Origin: Gammaproteobacteria bacterium
GTDB taxonomy: Bacteria; Pseudomonadota; Gammaproteobacteria; Pseudomonadales; Halieaceae
Assembly: GCA_030427085.1 (NCBI GenBank)
Contig: JAUHXH010000004.1
Span: 62,001-126,000, forward strand
Length of the DNA stretch: 64,000 nt
Reading direction: 5' to 3'
Under the pieces are notes generated by a model. The model worked only from the letters and a program-made list of their open reading frames with translations, was not told the DNA's origin and made no database searches. Of this stretch, positions 28,098 to 37,965 are shown piece by piece (within the stretch, counting starts at the first letter, position 1; each line of letters opens with the position of its first letter). The translations under genes were made by a program, and so were the position numbers.

Positions 28098-28919
28098 GTG
28101 AGCACACCCCACATAGCCTTCATCGGTGCCGGCAACATGGCCAGCAGTATCATTGGCGGACTGTTGGAAGCGGGCCACCCGGCTTCTGCCATCAGCGCCG
28201 CTGACCCCTATCCGCCCAGCCTGGATAAGTTGCGCGAGATGGGCATTTCGCACGTGGGCGACAGTAATGCCGACGCCGTGGCCAATGCTGACGTGGTCAT
28301 TCTGGCAGTGAAGCCACAGGTCATGGCAGATGCTGCAACTTCGATCGCGCCGGCGGTGGCAAGCAATCAGGCGCTGGTCATTTCCATCGCCGCGGGCATT
28401 ACCATCGACAGCATGAATCAGCGCCTTGGGGGCTCGGCCGCCATCGTGCGCTGCATGCCCAACACGCCCGCACTGCTGGGCTGCGGTGCCAGTGCACTGT
28501 ATGCCAACGACGCGGTGTCAGCGGAGCAGCGCGGTTTCGCCGAGCACATTCTCGGCGCCGTGGGCATCACGGCCTGGGTGGACAGCGAGCCGGCACTGGA
28601 TGCGATCACCGCCCTGTCGGGCAGCGGCCCGGCCTATTTCTTCCTGTTCCTGGAAGGCATGATCGCCGCCGGGGAAAAACTGGGCCTGCCCGCCGAAGTG
28701 GCTAGCAGTATGGCCATGCAAACGGCACTGGGCGCATCGCGAATGGCACTGGAAAATGACGTGGACCTGGCCGAATTGCGCCGCCGCGTCACCAGCCCCG
28801 GCGGCACCACTGAGCGCGCCGTGCAGAGCTTCCAGGCCAATGGCCTGGACAAGATCATTGAGCAGGCCATGCAGGCCGCGGCAGACCGGGCCGCCGAAAT
28901 GGCCCGGGAAATGGGCTAA
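28098..28919 (+). CDS. proC: Pyrroline-5-carboxylate reductase
   Basis: NAD(P)H-dependent last step of proline synthesis; 273 residues. Rossmann motif HIAFIGAGNMASSIIGGLL at the N-terminus, then VILAVKPQVM, RCMPNTPALLGCGASAL, and the C-terminal dimer/active-site segment ALSGSGPAYFFLFLEGM with TSPGGTTERAV. The start is GTG at 28098; it lies 70 bp after yggS. Followed by yggT in the usual order. Confidence 0.97.
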   Translation: MSTPHIAFIGAGNMASSIIGGLLEAGHPASAISAADPYPPSLDKLREMGISHVGDSNADAVANADVVILAVKPQVMADAATSIAPAVASNQALVISIAAGITIDSMNQRLGGSAAIVRCMPNTPALLGCGASALYANDAVSAEQRGFAEHILGAVGITAWVDSEPALDAITALSGSGPAYFFLFLEGMIAAGEKLGLPAEVASSMAMQTALGASRMALENDVDLAELRRRVTSPGGTTERAVQSFQANGLDKIIEQAMQAAADRAAEMAREMG

Positions 28920-28942
28920 GGGCCCCAAGGAGTCAATCACAC

Positions 28943-29530
28943 ATGGGCGCTGGCAGCGAAATACTCAGCTACCTCATCCAGACCGCCATCAGCCTGTTCA
29001 TGCTGGCGGTGCTGTTGCGCTTCCTGCTGCAACTGGTGCGGGCGGATTTCTACAACCCGATCAGCCAGTTTCTGGTGAAAGCCACCAACCCGGTGGTCAT
29101 CCCCCTGCGCCGGATACTGCCGGGCTTTGGCGGCCTCGACCTCGCCTCCCTGTTGCTGGCGCTGGTGCTGCAAATGCTGGCCATCGTCACCCTGCTGGCA
29201 CTGCACAGTCTGGGCGTACCGAGCGTGATTGCGCTGGTGTTGTGGTCCGTCCTGTCGCTGGTAGGGCTGCTGGTGAAAATCTATTTCTTTGCGTTACTGG
29301 CGATGATCATCCTGAGCTGGGTCGCACCCGGCAGCAATAACCCGGCGATCCTGTTGCTCTACCAGATCACCGAACCGGTAATGGCGCCCTTTCGCAAGCT
29401 CCTGCCGCCCATGGGTGGCCTGGACCTGTCTCCCATCCTGGTATTCATCCTGATCAACGTGATCCAGATCGCCCTGCGCCACATGGCGATGAGCATCGGC
29501 CTGCCTCCCGGGCTGGTGATGGGAATCTGA
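28943..29530 (+). CDS. yggT: YggT family membrane protein
   Basis: Integral membrane protein of 195 residues with two YGGT repeats, each a pair of hydrophobic helices: [20 protein letters not shown] with the [21 protein letters not shown] loop, and [17 protein letters not shown] with [15 protein letters not shown]. Family members are implicated in osmotic stress or cell-division-related processes, but the function is unclear. Always near proC/yggS. ATG with AAGGAG about 10 nt upstream. Confidence 0.93.
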   Translation: MGAGSEILSYLIQTAISLFMLAVLLRFLLQLVRADFYNPISQFLVKATNPVVIPLRRILPGFGGLDLASLLLALVLQMLAIVTLLALHSLGVPSVIALVLWSVLSLVGLLVKIYFFALLAMIILSWVAPGSNNPAILLLYQITEPVMAPFRKLLPPMGGLDLSPILVFILINVIQIALRHMAMSIGLPPGLVMGI

Positions 29531-29546
29531 GCACCGCCAACCGACC

Positions 29547-30683
29547 ATGAACACAAACAGCGTTGGCATCGTCTCCCCGCAGACGGCGGTCTTCGATGAA
29601 CCGCTGGCGTTGGCCTGTGGCCGCAGCCTGGGGCCTTACGAACTGGTTTACGAAACCTACGGCACACTGAATGCCGCGCGCAGCAATGCGGTACTGGTGT
29701 GCCACGCCCTGTCCGGCCACCACCACGCGGCGGGCTACCACAGCGCCGACGATCGCAAGCCGGGCTGGTGGGATGAATGCATCGGGCCCGGCAAGGCCAT
29801 CGACACCGATCGTTTCTTTGTCGTCAGCCTGAACAATCTCGGCGGCTGCCACGGCTCCACCGGTCCGGCCTCCATCAACCCGGAAACCGGTAAGCCCTGG
29901 GGCCCGGATTTCCCCAGCCTGCGTGCCCGGGACTGGGTTCACAGTCAGGCCCGGCTGGCAGATTTGTTGGGCATCGAGTGTTGGGCTGCCGTTATCGGTG
30001 GCAGCCTTGGCGGCATGCAGGCCATGCGCTGGGCGCTGGAATATCCCGATCGTCTGCGGCATTGCGTGGTGATCGCCTCGGCGATGAAGCTCAGCGCGCA
30101 GAACATAGCCTTCAATGAAATTGCCCGCAACGCGATTCTCACCGACCCCGACTTTGCCGAAGGGCGATACCGGGAAGAGGACAAGGTGCCCGCCCGCGGC
30201 CTGGCCCTGGCGCGCATGGTGGGGCACATCACTTATCTATCCGAAGACGCCATGGCCCGTAAATTCGGCCGCGACCTGCGTTCGGGCAGTTTCGATGTGG
30301 GCCGCAGCGAGGGTGTGGAGTTCCAGGTAGAGAGTTACCTGCACCACCAGGGCCAGGTGTTCTCGCGCGTATTCGACGCCAACACCTACCTGCTGATGAC
30401 TCGTGCCCTGGACTATTTCGATCTGGCACGGGAATACGACAACGACCCGGTGCAGGCTTTCAGTCATGCTCGCTGCAGTTTCATGGTGATTTCCTTCAGC
30501 ACCGACTGGCGCTTCTCGCCCCCGCGCTCGCGGGAAATCGTGGACGCCCTGATCGCTGCCGATCGCCCGGTCAGTTACGCGGAAATTGAAGCCAAGGAAG
30601 GGCACGACGCATTTCTGCTGCCCATTCCCCGCTACCTCGACGTATTCAGCTCTTACATGAAACGGGTGGGGGAGGACAGCTGA
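29547..30683 (+). CDS. metX: Homoserine O-acyltransferase MetX
   Basis: Alpha/beta-hydrolase-fold acyltransferase activating homoserine for methionine synthesis; 378 residues. The nucleophile elbow is [14 protein letters not shown] (Ser about 154), and catalytic His lies in [10 protein letters not shown] near the C-terminus. [23 protein letters not shown] and [20 protein letters not shown] are typical family segments. In Pseudomonas-type gammaproteobacteria paired with metW, the enzyme uses succinyl-CoA, so O-succinyltransferase is the likelier activity. The stop overlaps the metW start by one base (TGATG). Confidence 0.95.
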   Translation: MNTNSVGIVSPQTAVFDEPLALACGRSLGPYELVYETYGTLNAARSNAVLVCHALSGHHHAAGYHSADDRKPGWWDECIGPGKAIDTDRFFVVSLNNLGGCHGSTGPASINPETGKPWGPDFPSLRARDWVHSQARLADLLGIECWAAVIGGSLGGMQAMRWALEYPDRLRHCVVIASAMKLSAQNIAFNEIARNAILTDPDFAEGRYREEDKVPARGLALARMVGHITYLSEDAMARKFGRDLRSGSFDVGRSEGVEFQVESYLHHQGQVFSRVFDANTYLLMTRALDYFDLAREYDNDPVQAFSHARCSFMVISFSTDWRFSPPRSREIVDALIAADRPVSYAEIEAKEGHDAFLLPIPRYLDVFSSYMKRVGEDS

Positions 30684-31264
30684 TGCGTCAGGACCTCACT
30701 ACCATCCTGCGCTGGATCAAGCCCGGCGCGCGCGTACTGGACCTTGGCTGCGGCGATGGCGAACTGCTCCAGTTGTTACAACGGGAGCGACAGGTGCGCG
30801 GCCTGGGGCTGGAGATCGACCCCGACAACATCACCGCCGCCGTGGCACGCGGGCTCAACATCATCGAACAGAACGTCGATGAAGGCCTGGACAACTTCCC
30901 CGACCAGAGCTTCGACACCGTGGTGATGGCGCTGGCGCTGCAGGCCGTGCACTTCCCGGACAAAGTGCTGGAGGAAATGCTCCGCATCGGCCGCGAATGC
31001 GTGGTGACCTTCCCCAATTTTGGCCATTGGCGGCCACGGGCCTACCTGGCAACGCGAGGCCGGATGCCGGTGTCGCGCTTCATGCCCTATTCCTGGTACG
31101 ACACCCCCAACATCCACTTCTGTACCGTCCGCGATTTTGAAGCCCTGTGTTATCAGCGGGGCATTCGCATACTCAATCGTGAGATGATCGGCGACAGCGA
31201 AAAGCTGGCTGCCTCCTGGCCCAACCTGTTCGCCACCACGGCGATCTACCACATTACACGGTGA
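30683..31264 (+). CDS. metW: Methionine biosynthesis protein MetW
   Basis: Methyltransferase-like partner of MetX; in Pseudomonas and related species it forms a pair needed for methionine synthesis. 193 residues with motif I VLDLGCGDGELLQLL, LGLEIDPDNI, and the conserved FPNFGHWRPRAYLATRGRMP and PYSWYDTPNIHFCTVRDFE segments. The start overlaps the metX stop by 1 nt, and its stop overlaps the next gene's GTG start by 4 nt, so all three are translationally coupled. Confidence 0.95.
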   Translation: MRQDLTTILRWIKPGARVLDLGCGDGELLQLLQRERQVRGLGLEIDPDNITAAVARGLNIIEQNVDEGLDNFPDQSFDTVVMALALQAVHFPDKVLEEMLRIGRECVVTFPNFGHWRPRAYLATRGRMPVSRFMPYSWYDTPNIHFCTVRDFEALCYQRGIRILNREMIGDSEKLAASWPNLFATTAIYHITR

Positions 31265-31704
31265 GCCCCATGCGATTGCTCCTGCCGCTACTTGCCTGCC
31301 TGCTGCTCGGGGCACCCGCCCACGCACAGCGCTCGGAAATGTTTGGCCCCTTTGAGGTCCATCACAGCGTGGTGAACACCACCTTCCTGGCGCCGGAAGT
31401 GGCCGCGGCCTACCAGATCGTGCGCGGCAAACGCCGGGCGATTATCAATTTCGCCGTGCGCGAGCACCTGAGCGACGGCACCACCGAAGCGCGCACCGTG
31501 CTGCTGAAGGGCGAGAGCTGGGACCTGGTCAACCGCCGCGAAACACTGGATTTCCAGGAGGTACGCGAGGGCGAGTCCATTTACTACATCGCGCAGTTTG
31601 AGTTTCTCGATCGGGAGTGGCGGCACTTCGAAATCCATTTCCGCCCCGAAGGCACCACCGAAACCCAAACGCTGAAATTCAAACAGCAGGTTTTCATCAA
31701 TTGA
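31261..31704 (+). CDS. DUF4426 exported protein
   Basis: Secreted protein of 147 residues, unknown function, with signal peptide cleaved after AHA-Q. The mature part is beta-rich ([20 protein letters not shown] then [17 protein letters not shown]), as in DUF4426 proteins that sit between metW and rdgB in Pseudomonas. Start GTG at 31261 (GTGA overlap with metW) or ATG at 31270 are both compatible with the signal peptide. Periplasmic location expected. Confidence 0.85.
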   Translation: MSPMRLLLPLLACLLLGAPAHAQRSEMFGPFEVHHSVVNTTFLAPEVAAAYQIVRGKRRAIINFAVREHLSDGTTEARTVLLKGESWDLVNRRETLDFQEVREGESIYYIAQFEFLDREWRHFEIHFRPEGTTETQTLKFKQQVFIN

Positions 31705-31726
31705 CGCGAAGGCACCGAGGCTAAGG

Positions 31727-32314
31727 ATGCAACAGGTCGTATTGGCCAGCGGCAACGCCGGCAAACTGCGTGAGTTCGTGCGCATTCTTGCGCCGCTGGA
31801 GATGTCGGTGGTGCCGCAATCCGATTTCGACGTGCCCGAAGCGGAGGAAAACGGCCTCAGCTTCGTGGAGAACGCATTGATCAAGGCGCGTGCCGCCAGC
31901 CGGCACACGGGCCTGCCCGCCATCGCCGATGACTCGGGTCTGGAAGTAGACGCCCTGAACGGCGCACCCGGCATTTATTCTGCCCGCTATGCCGAGGGGG
32001 CCGGTGATGAGGCGAATAATCGCAAACTGCTGGGAGCCCTGCGCGATGTACCCGAGTCACAACGCACCGCGCGCTTCCAGTGCCTGCTGGTCTATCTCCG
32101 GCACTGGCAGGACCCGGTGCCCATCATCTGCCAGGGCAGTTGGGAAGGGCGCATCCTGTTTGAACCCGCTGGCAGCGAAGGCTTCGGTTACGACCCGCTG
32201 TTTTACGTCCCCGAACACGCCTGCAGCTCCGCTGAATTGCCCCGCGACCTGAAAAACGCGATCAGCCACCGCGCCCGCGCCAGCGCGCTACTCTTGGAAG
32301 CACTGCGCCAGTAA
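31727..32314 (+). CDS. rdgB: dITP/XTP pyrophosphatase
   Basis: Removes non-canonical purine nucleotides (dITP, XTP) from the pool; HAM1 family, 195 residues. N-terminal [16 protein letters not shown], the substrate-specificity motif [21 protein letters not shown], and [13 protein letters not shown] with the terminal [15 protein letters not shown] after AAGG. In many gammaproteobacteria rdgB is followed closely by hemW; here a sulfotransferase gene is inserted between them. Confidence 0.96.
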   Translation: MQQVVLASGNAGKLREFVRILAPLEMSVVPQSDFDVPEAEENGLSFVENALIKARAASRHTGLPAIADDSGLEVDALNGAPGIYSARYAEGAGDEANNRKLLGALRDVPESQRTARFQCLLVYLRHWQDPVPIICQGSWEGRILFEPAGSEGFGYDPLFYVPEHACSSAELPRDLKNAISHRARASALLLEALRQ

Positions 32315-32373
32315 GATTTCCGCCCGAGGCGGGGAAAGATTTCAGATACAGATTTACAAAAGGCTTTATTTCA

Positions 32374-33195
32374 ATGGCAAACCCTTGGGCCAACATTTTC
32401 CGTACCGTCAATGCGCGCGAGGCAAATAAGCTTTACGGCATAGCGTTTACCCCGAGATCGGGCAGCACCTACTTGGGCGATGTATTAAGCAAAAGTGGAT
32501 GCTTGGGAAATCCCAAAGAGTGGTTTAACCCACCACTGCGCCAACGCATGATTTTGGAGAGTGGCTGCAGAGATTTGAAACAATATTACCGCCACGTTAA
32601 ATCGGTACATCGCACCAGAAAGGTATTCGGCGTTGAACTTACCTGGCATCACCTCAAGCTGGCCATGGATTTTTCAGGGGAGGACTTGTTCACCGATATT
32701 CAATCGTGGTTTTTCTTGCGGCGCCGTGATTACGTCGCCCAAGGTGTTTCCCTGCACAAAGCTGTGGAGTCAGGTGTTTTCCACTCTACACAGGCCGCGC
32801 GGGGAGTCCGACCCAAGAAGCAGGCGCGTTATAACGGCCTGCAAATTGCAAAGCACATATTGAGGACTATGCAACAGGAATCTGCACTCAAGCACTACTT
32901 TTCAAAGCGAGGCATTCAACCCATACCGCTGTGGTACGAGGAGGTGGTTGCGATCGATCCGGCTGAGCTAGTCAATACATTTCTGAGTAGTCTGGACTTG
33001 CCTTTGGACAGCGCGCACCACCTTGGGCCTAACGAACTCGAATCCGGCCACACCAAACTGGCAGATCGCAGCAACAACGATATGATTGCCCAGTTCAGGG
33101 AAGATCATACTGAGTTTCTCCAATATTGGGATGAGAACAGAGGCAATAAATTTGCTCGAGCATTTGTAAAGGAATACCCCCAGTATCAGCTATGA
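32374..33195 (+). CDS. Stf0-family sulfotransferase
   Basis: Predicted PAPS-dependent sulfotransferase, 273 residues, closest in pattern to Stf0 (trehalose 2-sulfotransferase family). The 5'-phosphosulfate loop is FTPRSGSTYLGDVLSKSG (about 27-43), followed by NPKEWFNP, which matches the Stf0 Glu-containing RPxEYF position. Codon use and base composition are clearly lower in GC than in the flanking rdgB and hemW, which suggests horizontal acquisition. The acceptor is unknown: a glycan or polysaccharide is typical for the family. It has no obvious operon partner. Confidence 0.78.
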   Translation: MANPWANIFRTVNAREANKLYGIAFTPRSGSTYLGDVLSKSGCLGNPKEWFNPPLRQRMILESGCRDLKQYYRHVKSVHRTRKVFGVELTWHHLKLAMDFSGEDLFTDIQSWFFLRRRDYVAQGVSLHKAVESGVFHSTQAARGVRPKKQARYNGLQIAKHILRTMQQESALKHYFSKRGIQPIPLWYEEVVAIDPAELVNTFLSSLDLPLDSAHHLGPNELESGHTKLADRSNNDMIAQFREDHTEFLQYWDENRGNKFARAFVKEYPQYQL

Positions 33196-33374
33196 AGTGT
33201 CTTCTCTCTTTTTCTCAATCAGCAGCCGTAAACCCTGGCTTCAACGTCATGAACGGACAAACTGGTGACTAGCTGGCATGCACCGCTCAATGAAGCGAAC
33301 GCCACGCATAACGCCCACATGTATTCTGGGGTATTTTTCGAACCTGAATTCTGGAAACTTCAGGCCTAAGACGT

Positions 33375-34502
33375 ATGTATGTTCCCCCTCTCAGTCTTTA
33401 TGTGCACCTGCCCTGGTGCGAGCGCAAGTGCCCCTACTGCGACTTTAACTCGCACGAAACCCGGATCATTCCCGAAACCGCATACGTAGACGCGCTACTC
33501 GCTGATCTGACCAGCCAGGTACGCTTTCTCGAAGGGCGCAGCGTCCAGACCCTGTTTATCGGTGGTGGCACGCCCAGCCTGTTTTCAGCCGAGGCCATCA
33601 GCCGACTAATGCGTGGGATCGGTGACACAGTGGCGCTGACCCCGGACCTGGAAGCCACCATGGAGGCCAACCCCGGCAGCGCGGAAGCGGACAAGTTTGC
33701 CGGATTTCATGCCGCCGGCATCAACCGCCTGTCGATTGGCATACAGAGTTTCAATGATGCGCAGCTTCAGGCCCTGGGCAGGGTTCACAACAGTGACCAG
33801 GCCCACAACGCCATCCAGATGGCACGCGAAGCGGGCTTCGACAACTTCAATCTGGACCTGATGCACGGGCTACCCGGGCAGAGCCCCGAGGCCGGGCTGC
33901 AGGATATCCACACCGCATTGACCTATCAGCCGCCCCACCTGTCTTGGTACCAGCTCACCATCGAAGCCAATACCGTGTTCTACAAACGGCCACCTGAGCT
34001 GCCCGTGGAAGACGACCTGGCGGCTATTCAGGACGCCGGCGAACAGGCTCTGGCGGATGCGGGTCTGGTGCAATACGAAGTGTCGGCCTACAGCGCCGGG
34101 GGTCGTCAGTGTCGGCACAATCGCAACTACTGGATGTTCGGAGACTACCTCGCCATTGGCGCCGGCGCCCACGGCAAAGTCACCGGAACTGACGGTACAG
34201 TGCAGCGGTTTCACAAGCGCCGGCAGCCCGATGAGTATCTGGCCCAGCCTACAGCCACTAAATACCAGCCGCTCGACGCCACCGATCTTCGCGGTGAGTT
34301 TATGTTGAATGCCCTGCGCCTGCGGGAGGGCTTCTCGCTTTCGCACTTCGAAGCAATGACGGGGCTGGAGCGCAAAGTCCTGACACCTATGCTGGACACC
34401 CAACACGAAGGTGGCCTGCTCGCCATCGACGGGGAGCGGATCCGCGCCAGTGACCTGGGCTGGCGCTACCTGGACAGCGTGATCCAGGACTACCTGCAAT
34501 AG
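33375..34502 (+). CDS. hemW: Radical SAM heme chaperone HemW
   Basis: HemN-like radical SAM protein acting in heme delivery; 375 residues. It carries the iron-sulfur motif CERKCPYCDF (Cys at about 15, 19, 22) plus TLFIGGGTPSLFS, RLSIGIQSFNDAQL and LMHGLPGQSPE. The N-terminus YVPPLSLYVHLPWCERKCP is typical. The short spacing CxxxCxxC is that of HemW/HemN. ATG at 33375; no gene is visible in the 179 bp between the sulfotransferase and this gene. Confidence 0.95.
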   Translation: MYVPPLSLYVHLPWCERKCPYCDFNSHETRIIPETAYVDALLADLTSQVRFLEGRSVQTLFIGGGTPSLFSAEAISRLMRGIGDTVALTPDLEATMEANPGSAEADKFAGFHAAGINRLSIGIQSFNDAQLQALGRVHNSDQAHNAIQMAREAGFDNFNLDLMHGLPGQSPEAGLQDIHTALTYQPPHLSWYQLTIEANTVFYKRPPELPVEDDLAAIQDAGEQALADAGLVQYEVSAYSAGGRQCRHNRNYWMFGDYLAIGAGAHGKVTGTDGTVQRFHKRRQPDEYLAQPTATKYQPLDATDLRGEFMLNALRLREGFSLSHFEAMTGLERKVLTPMLDTQHEGGLLAIDGERIRASDLGWRYLDSVIQDYLQ

Positions 34503-34538
34503 CCCGTGTACTCAGTGATGAACTGAGTCCCTGATTGG

Positions 34539-34570
34539 TTTACACAAAGATTTAAATGCGTATCATTATC
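34539..34570 (+). promoter_or_regulatory. Promoter with Fur box for the iron-uptake operon
   Basis: TTTACA (34539-34544), 16-bp spacer, TATCAT (34561-34566). The -10 lies inside a Fur box at 34552-34570: the right half ATCATTATC is perfect and 13 of 19 positions match the GATAATGAT/AATCATTATC consensus. Fur with iron would repress the operon. Confidence 0.75.
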
Positions 34571-34598
34571 AGTTGATTTTCTGTCTGGGGTTTTTCCG

Positions 34599-35402
34599 AT
34601 GTCACCTGTCCTGAAAGCGGGCCGCCTGTTGGCCACCTGCGGTTTTCTTGCGGCCCTCACCGCCAACAACGCGTTTGCCACTGGCGCCATCGGCGACCAC
34701 GTTAACGATATGTCTGCCCATCTCGGACAATACACCGAGGAAGTGGAGTGGCTGGTTGGCAAGGTCGACGGTATTGTCGACACCTATGAAAAAGATGGTG
34801 CCAAAGCCGCCCATCCCGAAGCGCTCTCCGAGCACTGGGAAGCGGTGGATTTCCACTCCGCCATCGAAACCAACTACATCCCCCTGTATGCGAATATCTG
34901 GCAGGGCTTGTTCGGCGTTCGTGAAGGCATTGAGCAAGGCAAACCGGTGGCGGACGTTCGCGCCGAACAGCACAAGCTCAACGAGGCCCTGTGGCAATCG
35001 CTGGGCGCGGTGAAAGTGGCCGCCCAGTATCAGGAGCGTGGCCTGCTGCCCAAAGTGGAAGCCACCTCTACTGACTCTCCAACCGAAACCATCGACGTGA
35101 TCAAGCAGCGCCTGGACCGCTCGCTGGCGAAGTATGCCGAACAACTTAGCGACGAGGCCATCGGCATCGTGCAGGACACCTACCTGAACCTGTTTGAGGG
35201 CATCGAAGGTATGCTGATCGAGCAGGATGCAGACCTGGTGGAAGACCTGGAACTGGACTTCAATGTGACCCTGCAAAAAGCTATTCAGGATGGTAAATCC
35301 GTTGATGATGTGCGCAGCGTTATCGTAGCCATGCAAGGCAAGCTCGATCACGCCAAAGCACTGCTGAAACAAGCCGAACAACAGCGTAGCGACGTATTCT
35401 GA
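34599..35402 (+). CDS. Exported helical protein with REGIE motif, iron-uptake operon
   Basis: Unknown protein of 267 residues with a signal peptide ending near AFA-T, so periplasmic. It is predominantly alpha-helical and rich in Glu, His and Asp. It contains REGIE (Arg108-Glu112), the R-E-x-x-E type found in FTR1 iron permeases, and its helices (HVNDMSAHLGQYTEEVEWL, AIETNYIPLYANIWQG) resemble the extracytoplasmic domains fused to FTR1 and EfeO. It is the first gene after the Fur box and directly abuts the substrate-binding protein gene (no spacing). Proposed periplasmic iron-binding or iron-loading factor. No close named family recognised. Confidence 0.6.
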   Translation: MSPVLKAGRLLATCGFLAALTANNAFATGAIGDHVNDMSAHLGQYTEEVEWLVGKVDGIVDTYEKDGAKAAHPEALSEHWEAVDFHSAIETNYIPLYANIWQGLFGVREGIEQGKPVADVRAEQHKLNEALWQSLGAVKVAAQYQERGLLPKVEATSTDSPTETIDVIKQRLDRSLAKYAEQLSDEAIGIVQDTYLNLFEGIEGMLIEQDADLVEDLELDFNVTLQKAIQDGKSVDDVRSVIVAMQGKLDHAKALLKQAEQQRSDVF

Positions 35403-36425
35403 ATGAAGCGCCGCACCCTTCTACAGGGCCTTGCCACCACGGCTACGTTGAGCGCGCTGCCGTGGTCCGCGAGCCGCGCCGCGGCGGTGTCGGTAGACTC
35501 GCTGCCCAAACTCAGCGGCGACCTCACCCTGTACCTCGGTCGCGGTGAGGGCGGGCTCTACGAGAACGTTCTGGAAGCCATTAAAAAGCGTAATCCCGAT
35601 TTCACCCTGAACATTCGGCGCGGCCCCACCGCGGCCCTGGCCAATGCCATTCTGGCCGAGGCACAGGCCGGCGTGCGACGGGCCGACGTATTCTGGGCGG
35701 TGGATTCCGGTGCCATCGGCGTGGTCAACGAAGCGGGGCTGGCACAAACCTTACCCGCGGATCTTCAGACCCAGATGCAGCCCGAGTTTCGCTATCCCAC
35801 ATGGTCGCCGGTAACCGGCCGGATTCGCACCCTGCCCTATCACACCAAGCGGCTGACCGCGCAGGATATTCCCACCGACATCATGGCGCTGCCGGACAGC
35901 GGCCTGAGGATGGGCTGGGCGCCAGCTTATGCGTCGTTCCAGTCATTCGTAACGGCCATGCGTATCCTGAAGGGCGACGACGCCACTGCCGATTGGCTGC
36001 AGCGGGTGCAGAAGAACGCCAAATCCTATGCCGGTGAACTCGGTGTGGTGATGGGGGTAGAGCGGGGAGAGGTGGATGTCGGTTTTGCCAATCACTATTA
36101 CACCCTGCGCCTGAAAGCCGGCAAACCCGACGCGGCGGTGGACCTGGCCTTTACACGCAACGACGCCGGGTGTCTGGTGAACGCTTCCGGCATTTTGGCG
36201 CTCGCGCCCGGCGAACTGGCGACCAATTTCATCCGCTACCTGCTGACGACCGAGGTGCAATCCTATCTCGCGCGGGAAGCCTACGAGGTGCCGTTGGTTG
36301 AAAACATCGCACCGCCCGCTGGCCTACCGGCGATGAGCACCGTGTCACCGCCGAAGGTAGATCTCACCCAACTGGCCGACCTCAAGCCCACCCTGACCCT
36401 GATGCGCAAAGCCGGGGTGTTATGA
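35403..36425 (+). CDS. fbpA: Iron(III) ABC transporter substrate-binding protein
   Basis: Periplasmic ferric-iron-binding protein of 340 residues. The N-terminus KRRTLLQGLATTATL is a twin-arginine-type signal. The mature part matches FbpA: LTLYLGRGEGGLYENVLEAI, RADVFWAVDSGAIGVVNEAG, and the paired Tyr in VGFANHYYTLRL (iron ligands in FbpA). The stop overlaps the permease start (ATGA). It lies directly after the REGIE protein gene, so the two share a transcript under the Fur box. Confidence 0.88.
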   Translation: MKRRTLLQGLATTATLSALPWSASRAAAVSVDSLPKLSGDLTLYLGRGEGGLYENVLEAIKKRNPDFTLNIRRGPTAALANAILAEAQAGVRRADVFWAVDSGAIGVVNEAGLAQTLPADLQTQMQPEFRYPTWSPVTGRIRTLPYHTKRLTAQDIPTDIMALPDSGLRMGWAPAYASFQSFVTAMRILKGDDATADWLQRVQKNAKSYAGELGVVMGVERGEVDVGFANHYYTLRLKAGKPDAAVDLAFTRNDAGCLVNASGILALAPGELATNFIRYLLTTEVQSYLAREAYEVPLVENIAPPAGLPAMSTVSPPKVDLTQLADLKPTLTLMRKAGVL

Positions 36426-37942
36426 CACGCTTCCCGCGGTCCTATCCTGCGGCCGCTTTGATCGCAGTAGTCGCCCTGTTGCCAGTGCTGGTGTTGTTCA
36501 CGCTGGCGGACTTTTCCGAGGGCGTGTTCAGCACCCGCAATCTGGCGCTGCTGCTCAACACACTGTTGCTCACCGTGTTCACCGCCCTGGGTTCGGTACT
36601 GATCGGTGTGCCGCTGGCCTTGTTGACCGCCTACGTACAGCTACCGCTGCCCAGGTTATGGTTGATCGTGCTGGCTGCGCCCCTGGCATTGCCCAGCTAT
36701 ATCGGTGCCTTCACTCTCTACGCCGCCTTCGGGCCCGGGGGTGAGATCGAAGCACTGCTCGGTTTCAGCACTCCCCGTGTTGAGGGTCTGATCGGCGCCA
36801 GCCTGGTGATGACTCTCTATACCTATCCCTTCGTGCTGATGACGACCCGCTCGGCCCTGCTCAATCAGGACGCCAATCTGATTAATGCCGCGCGCACCCT
36901 GGGTCTGGGTTTTGCCGCCTGTCTGTGGCGTGTGGTGCTGCCGCGAGCCTGGAACGGTATTGCCGCCGGCGCGCTGCTCGCTGCACTTTATGCCCTGTCG
37001 GATTTCGGCACCCCCGCCATCATGGGGCTGGATACCTTCACTCGCGTGATCTACGTGGAGTACAACGCCTTCGGACTGGGGCAGGCTGCCTTCCTGTCAC
37101 TGCAACTGTTAGCCATTGTGGGTTTGGTGCTTTATCTGGAGTCGCGCGTACACGTCACACCGGAGCGTCCCGGCCGCAGTCTCAATGTGTGGCCCCGACC
37201 CTGGCAAACGGCAATGACTTTGCTGGTGGTTTCCCCGGTCAGCCTGCTGGCGCTGGTGTTACCACTGGCGATCTTCACGCTCTGGCTGATTCGCGAGGGC
37301 AGCGGCGGCTTCGACATGACTTATGCCTGGAACTCCATCCAGGCCTCCCTACTAGCGGGTTTGGCGGCGGTAATCGTGGCCCTGCCAGTCGCCTACGCTG
37401 CCATGGGTGGCCGTGCAGGGCGCATTATGGAACGGGTGACCTACCTCGGCTTCGGCATCCCCGGCATCGTGATGGGCACAGCACTGGTCTACATCGGCCT
37501 GCGTTTGCCCGCGTTGTACCAGACCCTTGGGTTACTGGTTGCGGCCTACGTGATGCGCTTCCTGCCGCTGGCGGTAGGCTCGATCCGCTCCACTACTGAA
37601 TCCATGGATACCAGCCTGGTCAAAGCGGCGCGTGTACTCGGCGCCGGCCCCGCGGAAGTGTTCCGCCGCATTAAATTACCGCTGAGCCGACGCGGCATCA
37701 TCGCCGGTGCTGCGCTGGTGTTTCTGGAAGCCATGCGCGAATTGCCGGCCACGATCCTGCTCGCACCCACCGGCTTTGAAACCCTGGCCACCTACCTTTG
37801 GCGTATTTACGAGGCGGGTTACTTCGGCCGGGCTGCCGTACCGGGCCTGATGCTGATTTTAATGTCCGCATTGGGCCTCGCCCTGATGCTCGCTGGCGAG
37901 CGTCGGGTAGAATTCGGTGTTTTCGACGACCAGCGCTCCTGA
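36422..37942 (+). CDS. fbpB: Iron(III) ABC transporter permease (two-domain)
   Basis: Inner-membrane permease of 506 residues built from two fused binding-protein-dependent transport domains, about twelve helices in total. EAA-type loops: ARTLGLGFAACLWRVVLPRA in the first half and ARVLGAGPAEVFRRIKLPLS in the second, where the ATPase docks. This double-length layout is that of FbpB/SfuB. ATG overlaps the fbpA stop by 4 nt. Confidence 0.9.
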   Translation: MTRFPRSYPAAALIAVVALLPVLVLFTLADFSEGVFSTRNLALLLNTLLLTVFTALGSVLIGVPLALLTAYVQLPLPRLWLIVLAAPLALPSYIGAFTLYAAFGPGGEIEALLGFSTPRVEGLIGASLVMTLYTYPFVLMTTRSALLNQDANLINAARTLGLGFAACLWRVVLPRAWNGIAAGALLAALYALSDFGTPAIMGLDTFTRVIYVEYNAFGLGQAAFLSLQLLAIVGLVLYLESRVHVTPERPGRSLNVWPRPWQTAMTLLVVSPVSLLALVLPLAIFTLWLIREGSGGFDMTYAWNSIQASLLAGLAAVIVALPVAYAAMGGRAGRIMERVTYLGFGIPGIVMGTALVYIGLRLPALYQTLGLLVAAYVMRFLPLAVGSIRSTTESMDTSLVKAARVLGAGPAEVFRRIKLPLSRRGIIAGAALVFLEAMRELPATILLAPTGFETLATYLWRIYEAGYFGRAAVPGLMLILMSALGLALMLAGERRVEFGVFDDQRS

Positions 37943-37965
37943 CCGCCACCGGCCCACACTTCATT

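Noticed and set aside
33196-33374. Possible small gene or RNA between the Stf0-like sulfotransferase and hemW
   Set aside because: Frames are short with stops; no hairpin or promoter convincing.
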